From positions 36,553-100,552 of the forward strand of contig DAIEHI010000101.1 in assembly GCA_027355725.1 (NCBI GenBank): a stretch of DNA of 64,000 nt, in the 5' to 3' direction. Made by a program: the position numbers and the translations under genes. The DNA is from Acidimicrobiaceae bacterium. Lineage in GTDB: Bacteria; Actinomycetota; Acidimicrobiia; Acidimicrobiales; RAAP-2. Under the pieces are notes generated by a model. The model was not told where the DNA came from, ran no database searches, and saw nothing but the letters and a program-made list of their open reading frames with translations. This document shows positions 1-8,024 of this stretch, piece by piece. The number at the start of each line of letters is the position of its first letter. Within the stretch, counting starts at the first letter, position 1.

Positions 1-399
<399 letters not shown>

Positions 400-493
400 C
401 CTGACTCCTTCTTTGTGAAGTTACTCACAAACCCATGTTTGTTGGCTTATCGAGACACAGTAGCGGTTGTTGGTCGGGCTAATTTCTTCTCTA

Positions 494-553
494 TTGGCTG
501 GGGGGGCCAAACATCGCTAGCCCGTCTGTTCTGCGTTCGCGGAACGGACGGGC
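494..553. other. Two inverted repeats in a divergent intergenic region
   Basis: A strong stem (GCCCGTCYGTTCYG-type arms) with a TTCG loop spans 520-553 and is followed by a T-containing stretch. A smaller one (TTGGC/GCCAA) spans 494-510. They lie between two divergent genes, so they do not terminate either one in the usual sense. They may be a leader hairpin for the downstream gene or a remnant terminator. Confidence 0.45.
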
Positions 554-608
554 TTCGTTGTTTCACTACGGACAATGCCTCATGCCACAACGAACCTAGG
601 GTGGACTC

Positions 609-1280
609 GTGAGTTCCCCGCGCCAGTCCACGCCGACGTCGCCGTTGGATGTCCACGTGAAGCCCATCATGCGTGGATGGCTCCACGTGGGTGGAGTCGT
701 GGTCTTACTCGCATGTTCGCCGATCCTGTTCGTGCGAGCGCACTCGTGGACCCAGGTGGTCTGGGTGAGTTGCTACGTGCTCGGCGTTTCCTCGATGATG
801 CTGACGAGCGCGCTGTTCCACCGGATCAATTGGTCCCCCGCCAAGCGCCGCGCGTGGAAGCGCGCGGACCACTCGACCATCTTTCTCGCCATCACTGGTA
901 GTTATCTCGGAATCGCGGGCCTCACGATGCACGGCACCATCCGACTCGTGCTTATCATCGTCATCAGTTCCGGTGCCGCCATCGGCATCGCCATCCGCCA
1001 ACTCGCACTGGACACCCCGAAATGGGTGAACACGCTGCCGTACCTGGTTGTGGGTTGGGCAGCGATGGCGGTGCTCCCTCAGATCTATCGCGGAGGCGGC
1101 GCGACGGTGTTCTGGCTGATTGTGGCCGGTGGGCTCGCGTACTCGGTGGGTGCTGGATTCTACGGGGCCAAGCGACCGCGCCTCTCGCCGCGGGTCTTTG
1201 GCTACCACGAGCTGTTCCATGCCTTCACCCTGATCGGTGCCGGACTTCACTTTCTCGCAATCGCGCTCGCGCTGGGCTAG
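609..1280 (+). CDS. Hemolysin III / PAQR-family integral membrane protein
   Basis: This 223-residue protein has seven hydrophobic segments and the conserved PAQR/UPF0073 (TrhA, YqfA) motifs: SALFHR in the second segment, DHSTIF before the third, and GYHELFHAFTLIGAGLHF in the last. The His and Asp residues of these motifs form the metal site of the family. Bacterial members have been linked to membrane homeostasis; the name hemolysin III comes from one heterologously expressed homologue and does not imply toxicity here. The start is GTG at 609. The gene ends exactly where the convergent histidine phosphatase gene ends, with no base between the two stop codons. Confidence 0.9.
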   Translation: MSSPRQSTPTSPLDVHVKPIMRGWLHVGGVVVLLACSPILFVRAHSWTQVVWVSCYVLGVSSMMLTSALFHRINWSPAKRRAWKRADHSTIFLAITGSYLGIAGLTMHGTIRLVLIIVISSGAAIGIAIRQLALDTPKWVNTLPYLVVGWAAMAVLPQIYRGGGATVFWLIVAGGLAYSVGAGFYGAKRPRLSPRVFGYHELFHAFTLIGAGLHFLAIALALG

Positions 1281-1874
1281 TCAGTCAAGTGTTGGGACCA
1301 TATTGAAGTGCACCAACGTTGGTGAACGTCGACGAGTGCCAATGGTGGTGATTGAACCGTTGTCCAGCCGCGTGCGCCAAGCCACCGACCCCGGGACGCC
1401 GAGTGCCCACGCGACCGCTGATTTGATCGGTGACACGTGACTCACAATGGCCAGATGATGCACGTCATCGTGTAAGAGACTCTCGCGGTCCCTCAACAAC
1501 TCATCGAGCTCCGCGTGCACGCGTTCATCCACTGACGCGAGTGACTCCCCATTTCCAATCACGACATTGTGATCGGTCTCGAAGGCTTGCCACTGTGCTC
1601 CAGTGACGACACTCAGCGGAGAACCATCGAGCTCGCCGTAGTCCACCTCGATGAACGCGTCGCGTACGTCTTGGTTCGCGTCGGGCAGTGCGATGCTCGC
1701 CGTCGCCCGCGCACGTTGCAGTGGCGACACCCACACCTCTTTCACTTGACTGAGCAGCGGGCGAAGCGCGCGAGCCTGCCGCTCACCGAGTTCGGTCAAC
1801 GCAGGGTCGCTTCGGCCCACCAGGAGGCCCTGCGCGTTGGTCGTGGTCTGACCGTGACGGATGAGAATGATCAT
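1281..1874 (-). CDS. Histidine phosphatase (phosphoglycerate-mutase-like)
   Basis: This 197-residue protein belongs to the histidine phosphatase superfamily. RHG at residues 6-8 holds the nucleophilic His7. The second Arg is in SPLQRARAT, the proton donor Glu is in FIEVDYGELDG, and the second catalytic His is in IVSHVSPIK. The ATG at 1874 overlaps the stop of the upstream zinc-ribbon gene (ATGA), so translation is coupled. In many actinobacteria the gene after the zinc-ribbon gene encodes an RNase HI-phosphatase fusion (for example Rv2228c next to Rv2229c). Here only the phosphatase half is present. The substrate is unknown; alpha-ribazole phosphate phosphatase (CobC) is one relative. Confidence 0.85.
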   Translation of the reverse strand: MIILIRHGQTTTNAQGLLVGRSDPALTELGERQARALRPLLSQVKEVWVSPLQRARATASIALPDANQDVRDAFIEVDYGELDGSPLSVVTGAQWQAFETDHNVVIGNGESLASVDERVHAELDELLRDRESLLHDDVHHLAIVSHVSPIKSAVAWALGVPGSVAWRTRLDNGSITTIGTRRRSPTLVHFNMVPTLD

Positions 1875-2581
1875 GGCAGCAAAATCCTGCCACACTCGGG
1901 GCAATTCATCAGAGTCCCCGGTGCCATACTCTTCCAGCGATCGTGGTCGAGCGGCGACAACGCAATCCGACACCCGTCGCAGCGCCCTTCGTCGACTTGC
2001 GCGGCGCCCGAACCCCCAACCCGGAGCAAAGCTTGATCGTAGCGAGCACGTAGTTCGCCACTAACCGCCAGCGCCCGTACCTGGCGTTCCTCGCGCAACG
2101 AGACCAGTTCTTCGTCGAGTGTCGCCTGCAGTTGAACGATGCTTGCCTGCAGTTCGCTTCGGCGCACGGCTCCTGGTTGGGCGTGTTCCTTGATGGAACG
2201 CACCGTCTCCTCGAGAGGCTCGAGCGCGAGCAAGAACTCGAGTTCGCGGTCCTCGCTCAGCGAGAGGAGTTCACGAACGTGATCGAGTTCTTTTTGGATG
2301 GCGCTCAGATCACGGGCGTTGGCAGTCGACGAGCTGAGCGTCTTCTCGAGGTCGGTCGCGCGATCTCGAAGACGAGTTGCCTCAGCGTGCGCATCGTCAT
2401 AGGCGCTACGTACGGGTGAGAGAACGGCTTGGGCCTCATTGAGGGCCTTGACGAGTTCGCGCAACTCTCCCTCCACAGTCGACAGTTCGTTCATCTCGGG
2501 CAGGTGGTTGCGCTGCGCGGTCACCCGATCGATCCAACGGTCCGCCTCCATGAGTGCTCGTAACAGTTCGGCGTCGCTCAT
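1871..2581 (-). CDS. Coiled-coil protein with C4 zinc ribbon
   Basis: This 236-residue protein is mostly a long charged coiled coil (residues about 10-180). It ends in a zinc ribbon with CDGC near residue 200 and CPEC about 20 residues later. It matches the actinobacterial C4-type zinc-ribbon family typified by M. tuberculosis Rv2229c, whose biochemical role is not established. The ATG at 2581 was chosen because the 124 codons that could precede it lie antisense to nothing recognisable and inside the Nudix gene's other frame. It starts 4 bp after the Nudix stop and overlaps the phosphatase start, so it is part of the five-gene coupled operon. Confidence 0.85.
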   Translation of the reverse strand: MSDAELLRALMEADRWIDRVTAQRNHLPEMNELSTVEGELRELVKALNEAQAVLSPVRSAYDDAHAEATRLRDRATDLEKTLSSSTANARDLSAIQKELDHVRELLSLSEDRELEFLLALEPLEETVRSIKEHAQPGAVRRSELQASIVQLQATLDEELVSLREERQVRALAVSGELRARYDQALLRVGGSGAAQVDEGRCDGCRIALSPLDHDRWKSMAPGTLMNCPECGRILLP

Positions 2582-2585
2582 GGAG

Positions 2586-3131
2586 TCATTCTCGCACGTC
2601 GAATCGCGACGCTGCAGCGCCGAGTTTCTTGATCGCCGCCACCAACGTCGGCTCACAGCGCTCAATCGCCTGATCGAAGGAAAACCAATAGACCTCTGGA
2701 CTCTCGCTTGGTGGGGGCATTGGATCAATGCCGGGAGCGAGCAAGACGTATCGAAGGTCATAATGCGTGTGCCCTTTGGGGCCGGGATGGACGTCCACGT
2801 GGAACAGCTCAATTGGGTCGGGGTGGCGCACCGCGAGTCCGGTCTCTTCAGTGCACTCTCGTTGAGCCGCGGTGGCGGGTGATTCGCCTTGATCCACGTG
2901 ACCTCCGGGCTGGACCCAGATCCCAAGGCGCCGGTGGCGATGCAAGATGACACCTCGCGTCGAGAGGATGAAGCCCGATGCCGTCACGTGGTGAGCGTTG
3001 GCGTTCTCATCGAAGGGATCACCCGGCCACGTCAAGCGATCAAGCGTCGCTGTGATCGAGAACGCCTCGCGCTCATCAACGGCCACGAGTGCCTCGATCG
3101 AAGCACGCAGATCATCGACGTCGTTCACCAA
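2586..3131 (-). CDS. Nudix hydrolase
   Basis: This 181-residue protein carries a full Nudix box: GGHVDQGESP followed by RECTEETGL, with the metal-binding Glu pair in REC-x-EE. The fold hydrolyses nucleoside diphosphates linked to another moiety. The exact substrate (oxidised nucleotides, dinucleotides or coenzymes) cannot be read from the sequence. Residues 1-45 form a helical N-terminal extension ahead of the Nudix domain. The gene overlaps the upstream PNPOx-like gene by 7 bp and is followed within 4 bp by the zinc-ribbon gene, so it is translated from the same mRNA. Confidence 0.9.
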   Translation of the reverse strand: MVNDVDDLRASIEALVAVDEREAFSITATLDRLTWPGDPFDENANAHHVTASGFILSTRGVILHRHRRLGIWVQPGGHVDQGESPATAAQRECTEETGLAVRHPDPIELFHVDVHPGPKGHTHYDLRYVLLAPGIDPMPPPSESPEVYWFSFDQAIERCEPTLVAAIKKLGAAASRFDVRE

Positions 3132-3799
3132 GAATTGCCCAAGAGTCGCTGCACTGACTGCGGGAGGACGATTGAGTCGTCCGCCATCGCCCCATCACGA
3201 CTGGGAACGGGTGCGCCGAAACTCAAACGAGCGGGTATGACGCCGGACCAGATGTGAAGCGCCTTGTCCTCATCGGGATCCTCAGTCGGTCCGCTCGAGA
3301 CCTTGGCCGATGCCTCTTCGATCTTCAGTGCGAGCACCATGGTGAGCCGCTGTTCTTGATCGGTCATGGGACGCACCTCGGCCAGTCGCCCTGGAAGAAC
3401 CGCGTCAACGAAGAGATCGAGGACTCTCCCCTTCTCATGTTGGTCCTCGACGCGTTCGATCGCGCCGACCACGACCACCGAGCGATAGGCAATCGATGAT
3501 TCGAAGCCACTGCGCGCCAGACGAAGTCCGTCGTAGATCGTCACTGACAGGCAAGCTCGACCCGCTTCGAGCACTGACTTCATGAGGGCATTGGACTGAC
3601 TGCCGTGCAGATATACGGTGCGACCTTCACGAGCGTGCAGGGTCGGCAACGCCATTGCGAGTCCGTCCACAACGCCAGCCAGAGTGCAGAATCGTGCCTC
3701 GTCGAGGATCTCGTTGACCGTGACCTCGTCGTAGCGCGCCTTCTCGGGGAGTCGCCGGACCCTCGTATGAGGCCCGGGGCCCAGCACCTGATCACTCAT
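3125..3799 (-). CDS. Pyridoxamine 5'-phosphate oxidase-related flavin-binding protein
   Basis: This 224-residue protein begins with the RVRRLPEKARYD signature of the Pyridox_ox_2 (flavin-nucleotide-binding) group of the split beta-barrel FMN superfamily. The YLHGSQSNALMK segment and the LSVTIYDGLRLARSGFE segment are the usual cofactor and dimer strands. Members bind FMN or F420 and are redox enzymes or stress proteins of uncertain substrate. ATG at 3799 overlaps the PhzF-like stop by 4 bp (ATGA), and the 3' end overlaps the Nudix gene, so it sits inside the coupled operon. Confidence 0.88.
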   Translation of the reverse strand: MSDQVLGPGPHTRVRRLPEKARYDEVTVNEILDEARFCTLAGVVDGLAMALPTLHAREGRTVYLHGSQSNALMKSVLEAGRACLSVTIYDGLRLARSGFESSIAYRSVVVVGAIERVEDQHEKGRVLDLFVDAVLPGRLAEVRPMTDQEQRLTMVLALKIEEASAKVSSGPTEDPDEDKALHIWSGVIPARLSFGAPVPSRDGAMADDSIVLPQSVQRLLGNSW

Positions 3800-4620
3800 G
3801 CCCGTAGATAACCTTCGAAGAACGTGCGCGCAGCGCCCGCAACTTCAACGTTCTTCTCAAAGAGACGCGCGTGCATCACGCCGCCTCGGGCCGAGGCTTG
3901 ACGAACCGACACGGTTGGTGAACCGACCTTTTCAACCCACCAGGGCGCGACGGCACACATGGCACTGCCCGTGACAGGATCCTCGGCGAGACCAAGGCGT
4001 GGCGCGAAGACCCGAATCGAGACGTCGACGTCAGGCCCGCCGTGACAGGCCGCGATCACAATGGAGCTCGGTACGAGAAAGAGACTCATCGGATCCACCG
4101 AGAGCCCACACAGTGTGTCGTAGTCCTCCACGATGGCAAGAACACTCTGGGGGCCAGCTTGGAAGACCTCCCTGACTGGACCGAGGGTTCCATTGAGGAC
4201 CGAATCATCGAGCGGCTCAATGTACGCCCTCGGCAAGTCCAACCCCAAGAGGCCATCCTTCAGACGTCGACCGGACAGAACGCCCGATCGCGTCTGAAAA
4301 TAGAACTCGCCTCCCGGAACTGCCAATTCGGTGAGCAGGACATGCAGCGTGGCCAGGGTCGCGTGACCGCAGAGGTCGACCTCAACGGTTGGCGTGAACC
4401 AGCGAAGCGACCAACCATCACCCACGCGCCGCAGGAACGCGGTCTCCGAGACTCCCAGTTCGAAGGCAATCTGCTGGAGTGCTTGATCCTCCAAGGGGCG
4501 TTCCAGCAGCACAACGACTGCGGGATTGCCTCGCTCCGTGTCACCAATGAATGCGTCGACCCACCAAAGTCGGTGACCGAAACTGACATTGACCGAATCC
4601 ACCCTTAGAGACTGCCACAC
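3796..4620 (-). CDS. PhzF-family isomerase/epimerase-like protein
   Basis: This 274-residue protein has the two-lobed diaminopimelate-epimerase-like fold of the PhzF family. SETAF holds the conserved catalytic Glu (residue 59). DLCGHATLA and GLAEDPVTGSAMCAVAPWW are the phosphate/carboxylate-binding loops of the two lobes. Most family members have unknown physiological substrates, and there are no other phenazine genes here, so phenazine synthesis should not be inferred. The GTG start at 4620 is the longest; a second GTG six codons later is possible. It is the first gene of the five-gene operon and is only 29 bp from the divergent nuclease-fold gene, so the two promoters must overlap each other or coding sequence. 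Confidence 0.88.
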   Translation of the reverse strand: MWQSLRVDSVNVSFGHRLWWVDAFIGDTERGNPAVVVLLERPLEDQALQQIAFELGVSETAFLRRVGDGWSLRWFTPTVEVDLCGHATLATLHVLLTELAVPGGEFYFQTRSGVLSGRRLKDGLLGLDLPRAYIEPLDDSVLNGTLGPVREVFQAGPQSVLAIVEDYDTLCGLSVDPMSLFLVPSSIVIAACHGGPDVDVSIRVFAPRLGLAEDPVTGSAMCAVAPWWVEKVGSPTVSVRQASARGGVMHARLFEKNVEVAGAARTFFEGYLRA

Positions 4621-4649
4621 CGCGACCCACGGCGACGTAGTGTTTTGGT

Positions 4650-5450
4650 GTGCGTGTCGCGACGTTTAACCTTCACGCCGGGGTTGACGGGTGGGGTCGA
4701 TCGACCGGGGCCCTCGAGTACGCCATCGCGCTCGACCCGGACATCCTTGTTACGCCTGAGCTTTGGCGTGGAGATGAAGGCACCGACTTCTTTGAGGTGC
4801 TCTCGCAGCGACTGGGGATGAAGGGGGCGTTTGTGCCTCTCGCACGATGCGAGAGGGTGACCACGGGCTCAGGTGGACGCACCTGGCAACCTCGACTGGC
4901 CCATCTCTTTGGCGAGCGTGGCCTCTACTTCAGTGAGCATCGCACCCTGAGCGCGTCACAGCGCGCACGACGCGAATCCCATGGGAACCTCGAGACGGGC
5001 GAATGGGGGCTCTCGCTGTTGACTCGATTCGCCATTGAAGAGATTCGAATCGAACCACTCGGGCGTCTACCTCGAGAGCGCGTGCGCCGCGCCGTCATCG
5101 TCGCTCGTCTCGCGCACCAGGGGCATTCCTTTTACGTGCTGGCCATACACGGTGCGCACATCAGTCACGGCTCGTATCGCCAGTACCGACGAGTGAATCA
5201 AATCGTGCGATCACTCGATCCGACACGGCCGGTGATGCTCGCGGGCGACTTCAATTGCTGGCGTCCACTCCTGCGCGTCTTGTTGCCCGGGTGGCGCACG
5301 TTGGTGCGAGCGCGGACCTGGCCCGCGCGTCTTCCCCACTCTCAAATCGACCACATCCTCGGCCGGGGCCCTTGGATTCGTCGTGGCGGTACCGCAAAAG
5401 ACGGCGGGAGCGACCACCGAGCGCTCATCGCCGAGGTGGAACTGGCTTAA
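4650..5450 (+). CDS. Endonuclease/exonuclease/phosphatase-family protein
   Basis: This 266-residue protein has the metal-dependent EEP (DNase I/exonuclease III/inositol-phosphatase) fold. It starts with the typical RVATFNLHAG strand (catalytic Asn). VTPELW holds the metal Glu, GDFNCW the Asp-x-Asn pair, SQIDHIL the Asp, and GSDHRAL the final Asp-His. There is no signal peptide. Whether the substrate is DNA, a phospholipid head group or another phosphodiester cannot be decided. GTG at 4650 is the start. The stop TAA shares the palindrome TTAA with the stop of the convergent MFS gene. Confidence 0.88.
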   Translation: MRVATFNLHAGVDGWGRSTGALEYAIALDPDILVTPELWRGDEGTDFFEVLSQRLGMKGAFVPLARCERVTTGSGGRTWQPRLAHLFGERGLYFSEHRTLSASQRARRESHGNLETGEWGLSLLTRFAIEEIRIEPLGRLPRERVRRAVIVARLAHQGHSFYVLAIHGAHISHGSYRQYRRVNQIVRSLDPTRPVMLAGDFNCWRPLLRVLLPGWRTLVRARTWPARLPHSQIDHILGRGPWIRRGGTAKDGGSDHRALIAEVELA

Positions 5451-6694
5451 CTGAGTTCCATCCGTGAACTCTCTGGGAGCCGGCGAAGTAGCAGGACCGA
5501 AGGAACCAGAGGTAAGAAGGTCACGAGCGCCGGAATACGAAGTGACGTCACGGTGGCAGTGTGAATGGCGTCACCAACCCAACCAAAGAGCGCGAGCCCG
5601 GCGGTCGCCCCGAGTACCCCAGCGACCACCACCCATCCCGCTGCGGTGGCGCGGTGCGAGTGCGAGAAGATCTCGGTGCTGATCGCGGTGGCCGCCGGGG
5701 CCAGAACCCCGGCCGCGCCAACGCCGATCAAGTAGCCAGCAACAAAGCTCGCCCGCCCGCCGCTGTAGGCGAGCACCGACGTGACACCCGAACCCACGAC
5801 TCCTAGAGCAACTGTCCATCGTCTGCCAATGGACCGCGACAGGCGACGACTGACGAGCAAGCCCGCGAGGCCCGTCGCCGCGCTCAACGCCACCACTGAC
5901 GCAACGATGTGGGGGCTGATCTTGAGCACCCCTTCGCCGTAGACGAAGGCGAAGCCATTGGCGGGCCCGGTGATCATTCCAATGGCGAACGCGATAGTCG
6001 CAACGACCCCTAAGTGACCCCTGATATCTCTAGGCACCGACGTCAAGCGTGCGCGCGACGAAGGATCGCGGGGGTCACCTGGCTCGTGTACGGCGCTCAG
6101 GAGCGGGCGAATGAAGAGTGCCGGGACGAGCGCAACGCCGAAGAGCCAACGAAAAGAACCAGGGCCACGGATGACACCGTGCAAGACCGCAGAGAGACCC
6201 GCGCCGATGCCGGCACCGGCGGCCATGATCGCCAGTCGATGAATCCTATTCGCGCTCGTCGCCAGCTCCACCGTGATGACCTGTATGAGTGCGGACGCCG
6301 CTGAGAGCAGAGGGCGCGCCAATGCGAAGCACAGGACAAAGAACCAGTAGGACGGGCTCAGTGACGCCACGGCGGTCGTGAGTAGTCCAAGAAGCATGGC
6401 TCGGCGAAGTACTCGCGTGCGACCCCACCGATCGGCCAATGACGCGAGCGGTAAGGCGCCGAGCGACGCGAGTCGCAAGATACCGAGCCCTACGCCGAGT
6501 GTTGAGCCCGAGAGGCCGACGACGCTGCGCAACGAGCCATTCGACGATACATGCCCGAAGTGGCGCGCAACGTCGTTGAGCGACGCGATCGCCCCAAACT
6601 GCGCGAATGACGCAAAGAGCATCGCAAAAAACAGTGCCAGGGTGACTCGATCGAAATCATGAATCGATGACCCAGCTCGGGCCCGCTCAGCCAA
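5447..6694 (-). CDS. MFS transporter, 12 TM segments
   Basis: This 415-residue polytopic protein has about 12 membrane segments in two halves. The major facilitator loop 2-3 signature LASLADRWGRTRVL is present after the second segment, and a related RRLSRSIGRRW loop occurs in the second half. The ligand is unknown; drug or metabolite export is a generic possibility. The gene starts 8 bp inside the end of the upstream oxidoreductase gene, so the two are likely co-transcribed and translationally coupled. Confidence 0.88.
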   Translation of the reverse strand: MAERARAGSSIHDFDRVTLALFFAMLFASFAQFGAIASLNDVARHFGHVSSNGSLRSVVGLSGSTLGVGLGILRLASLGALPLASLADRWGRTRVLRRAMLLGLLTTAVASLSPSYWFFVLCFALARPLLSAASALIQVITVELATSANRIHRLAIMAAGAGIGAGLSAVLHGVIRGPGSFRWLFGVALVPALFIRPLLSAVHEPGDPRDPSSRARLTSVPRDIRGHLGVVATIAFAIGMITGPANGFAFVYGEGVLKISPHIVASVVALSAATGLAGLLVSRRLSRSIGRRWTVALGVVGSGVTSVLAYSGGRASFVAGYLIGVGAAGVLAPAATAISTEIFSHSHRATAAGWVVVAGVLGATAGLALFGWVGDAIHTATVTSLRIPALVTFLPLVPSVLLLRRLPESSRMELS

Positions 6695-7709
6695 GCTGCA
6701 CTTCCTGATCCACTACGACGAGTGTCTTACCGTGATTTCCTCCGCTAAAGAGCAGGTTCAACGCATCAGGCGCGTGCTCGAGTCCAACGACGAGGTGCTC
6801 AGAATGCACCAATGAACCCGCGTGGACCATCTGTGCAAGCTCCGTCTGTGCCTCGCCAAATCGTGACGCGTAGTCAAGGACAATGAAGCCTTCCATGCGC
6901 GCGCGACGCATGATCAACATCGAGGTGTTGACCAAGCCTTTCGCATTCTGCATCGTGTTGTACTGCGAGATTGCCCCGCACATGACAATGCGCCCACGCA
7001 TGGCGATGTTCGAGAGTGCGGCGTCGAGGATCTCCCCTCCAACGTTGTCGAAGTACACATCAATCCCCTTCGGGCACGCTTCGTGGAGTCGACGAGCCAG
7101 GTGTGGTTCGCGATAGTCCAAGCATTCATCGAAGCCATATTTCTCGACGACCTCGGCGCACTTCTCCGGTCCACCCGCAATCCCAACAACCCGACCCGCG
7201 CCACGCGCCTTGGCAATCTGACCAACGACCGAGCCCGTGGCGCCCGCGGCACCTGACACGACGACCACGTCCCCCTCTTGGAAGCGGCCAACGTCAGTGA
7301 GGCCGAAGTATGCAGTGATACCGGTGACGCCGAGCACGTTCATGACCGTGGCGAGGTCAAGACCCATACCGCTCGGTAGCACGGTGAATCTGTTCTGCTC
7401 ATCCGCGAGGACCCATTCCTGCCAGTTCGTCATGCCGTAGACAATGTCGCCGGGGGTGTAGCGAGAAGAATTACTCTCAACGACGACTCCGGCGCCACTT
7501 GAGCGGATCACGTCGCCGATTCCGATTGGTGGAAGGTATCCGGGAGCGTCATTCATCCACGTGCGAATGGTTGGGTCGATGGATAACATGCCGACCTTGA
7601 TCAACGCCTGGTCCGGGCCGCAATTGGGGCGAGGAGACGTTACCAGCGACGTGGTGGTGCTGTCGACTGCACCAATCGGGCGCTGCGCGAGAATGATTTG
7701 ACGATTCAT
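6687..7709 (-). CDS. NADPH-dependent medium-chain reductase (zinc-independent MDR, CurA-like)
   Basis: This 340-residue protein is a medium-chain dehydrogenase/reductase of the zinc-independent leukotriene B4 dehydrogenase/CurA group. It has an N-terminal GroES-like domain (VGMLSIDPTIRTWM) and a Rossmann domain with VSGAAGATGSVVGQ (AxxGxxG) and DVYFDNVGGEILD. These enzymes reduce activated carbon-carbon double bonds with NADPH. No zinc-binding Cys/His set is seen. ATG at 7709 is preceded by GGAGG with 6-nt spacing, which fixes the start against an 87-codon upstream extension. The MFS gene follows with an 8-bp overlap. Confidence 0.9.
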   Translation of the reverse strand: MNRQIILAQRPIGAVDSTTTSLVTSPRPNCGPDQALIKVGMLSIDPTIRTWMNDAPGYLPPIGIGDVIRSSGAGVVVESNSSRYTPGDIVYGMTNWQEWVLADEQNRFTVLPSGMGLDLATVMNVLGVTGITAYFGLTDVGRFQEGDVVVVSGAAGATGSVVGQIAKARGAGRVVGIAGGPEKCAEVVEKYGFDECLDYREPHLARRLHEACPKGIDVYFDNVGGEILDAALSNIAMRGRIVMCGAISQYNTMQNAKGLVNTSMLIMRRARMEGFIVLDYASRFGEAQTELAQMVHAGSLVHSEHLVVGLEHAPDALNLLFSGGNHGKTLVVVDQEVQLG

Positions 7710-7825
7710 TGTGGACCTCCAAGTTGTCAACGCCACGTTAGGGGCTGCGCCACGCCGACGCGAAATGAGTGCGAGCTGCGAAACACTGCGCCATTCAGTT
7801 ACATTCTTGGCGTAGGGGAGGCGCC

Positions 7826-8005
7826 ATGACTCGCGAACGAGGACTTCGATCACAGTTGTATCGAGATGCGCGCATACTGGGTAACGTCGAGGCACTCTCC
7901 AAGGGACCCATTTCGTACGGCCGGCGATACGCACGACGCAGGACCTACGCGACGTCAAACAAGTTGGCACACAGCGTGCTGCGCTCGCTCGGGCTCTCTC
8001 GGTGA
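7826..8005 (+). CDS. Small basic protein of unknown function, 59 aa
   Basis: This 59-residue reading frame begins at an ATG preceded by GGGGAGG at optimal spacing. The product is strongly basic (about 15 Arg/Lys) with alternating Tyr and Arg, for example YGRRYARRR. No cofactor, membrane or signal motif is seen. It is divergent from the MDR reductase gene and convergent with kdpD (20 bp apart). A DNA/RNA-binding or ribosome-associated role is possible from charge alone, but nothing shows it. I believe it is a real gene because of the ribosome-binding site and because it fills the gap neatly. Confidence 0.6.
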   Translation: MTRERGLRSQLYRDARILGNVEALSKGPISYGRRYARRRTYATSNKLAHSVLRSLGLSR

Positions 8006-8024
8006 CACCAGGCTGGCCCTGCTG

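Noticed and set aside
3796..4620. Phenazine biosynthesis
   Set aside because: The PhzF family is broad and no other phz gene is nearby.
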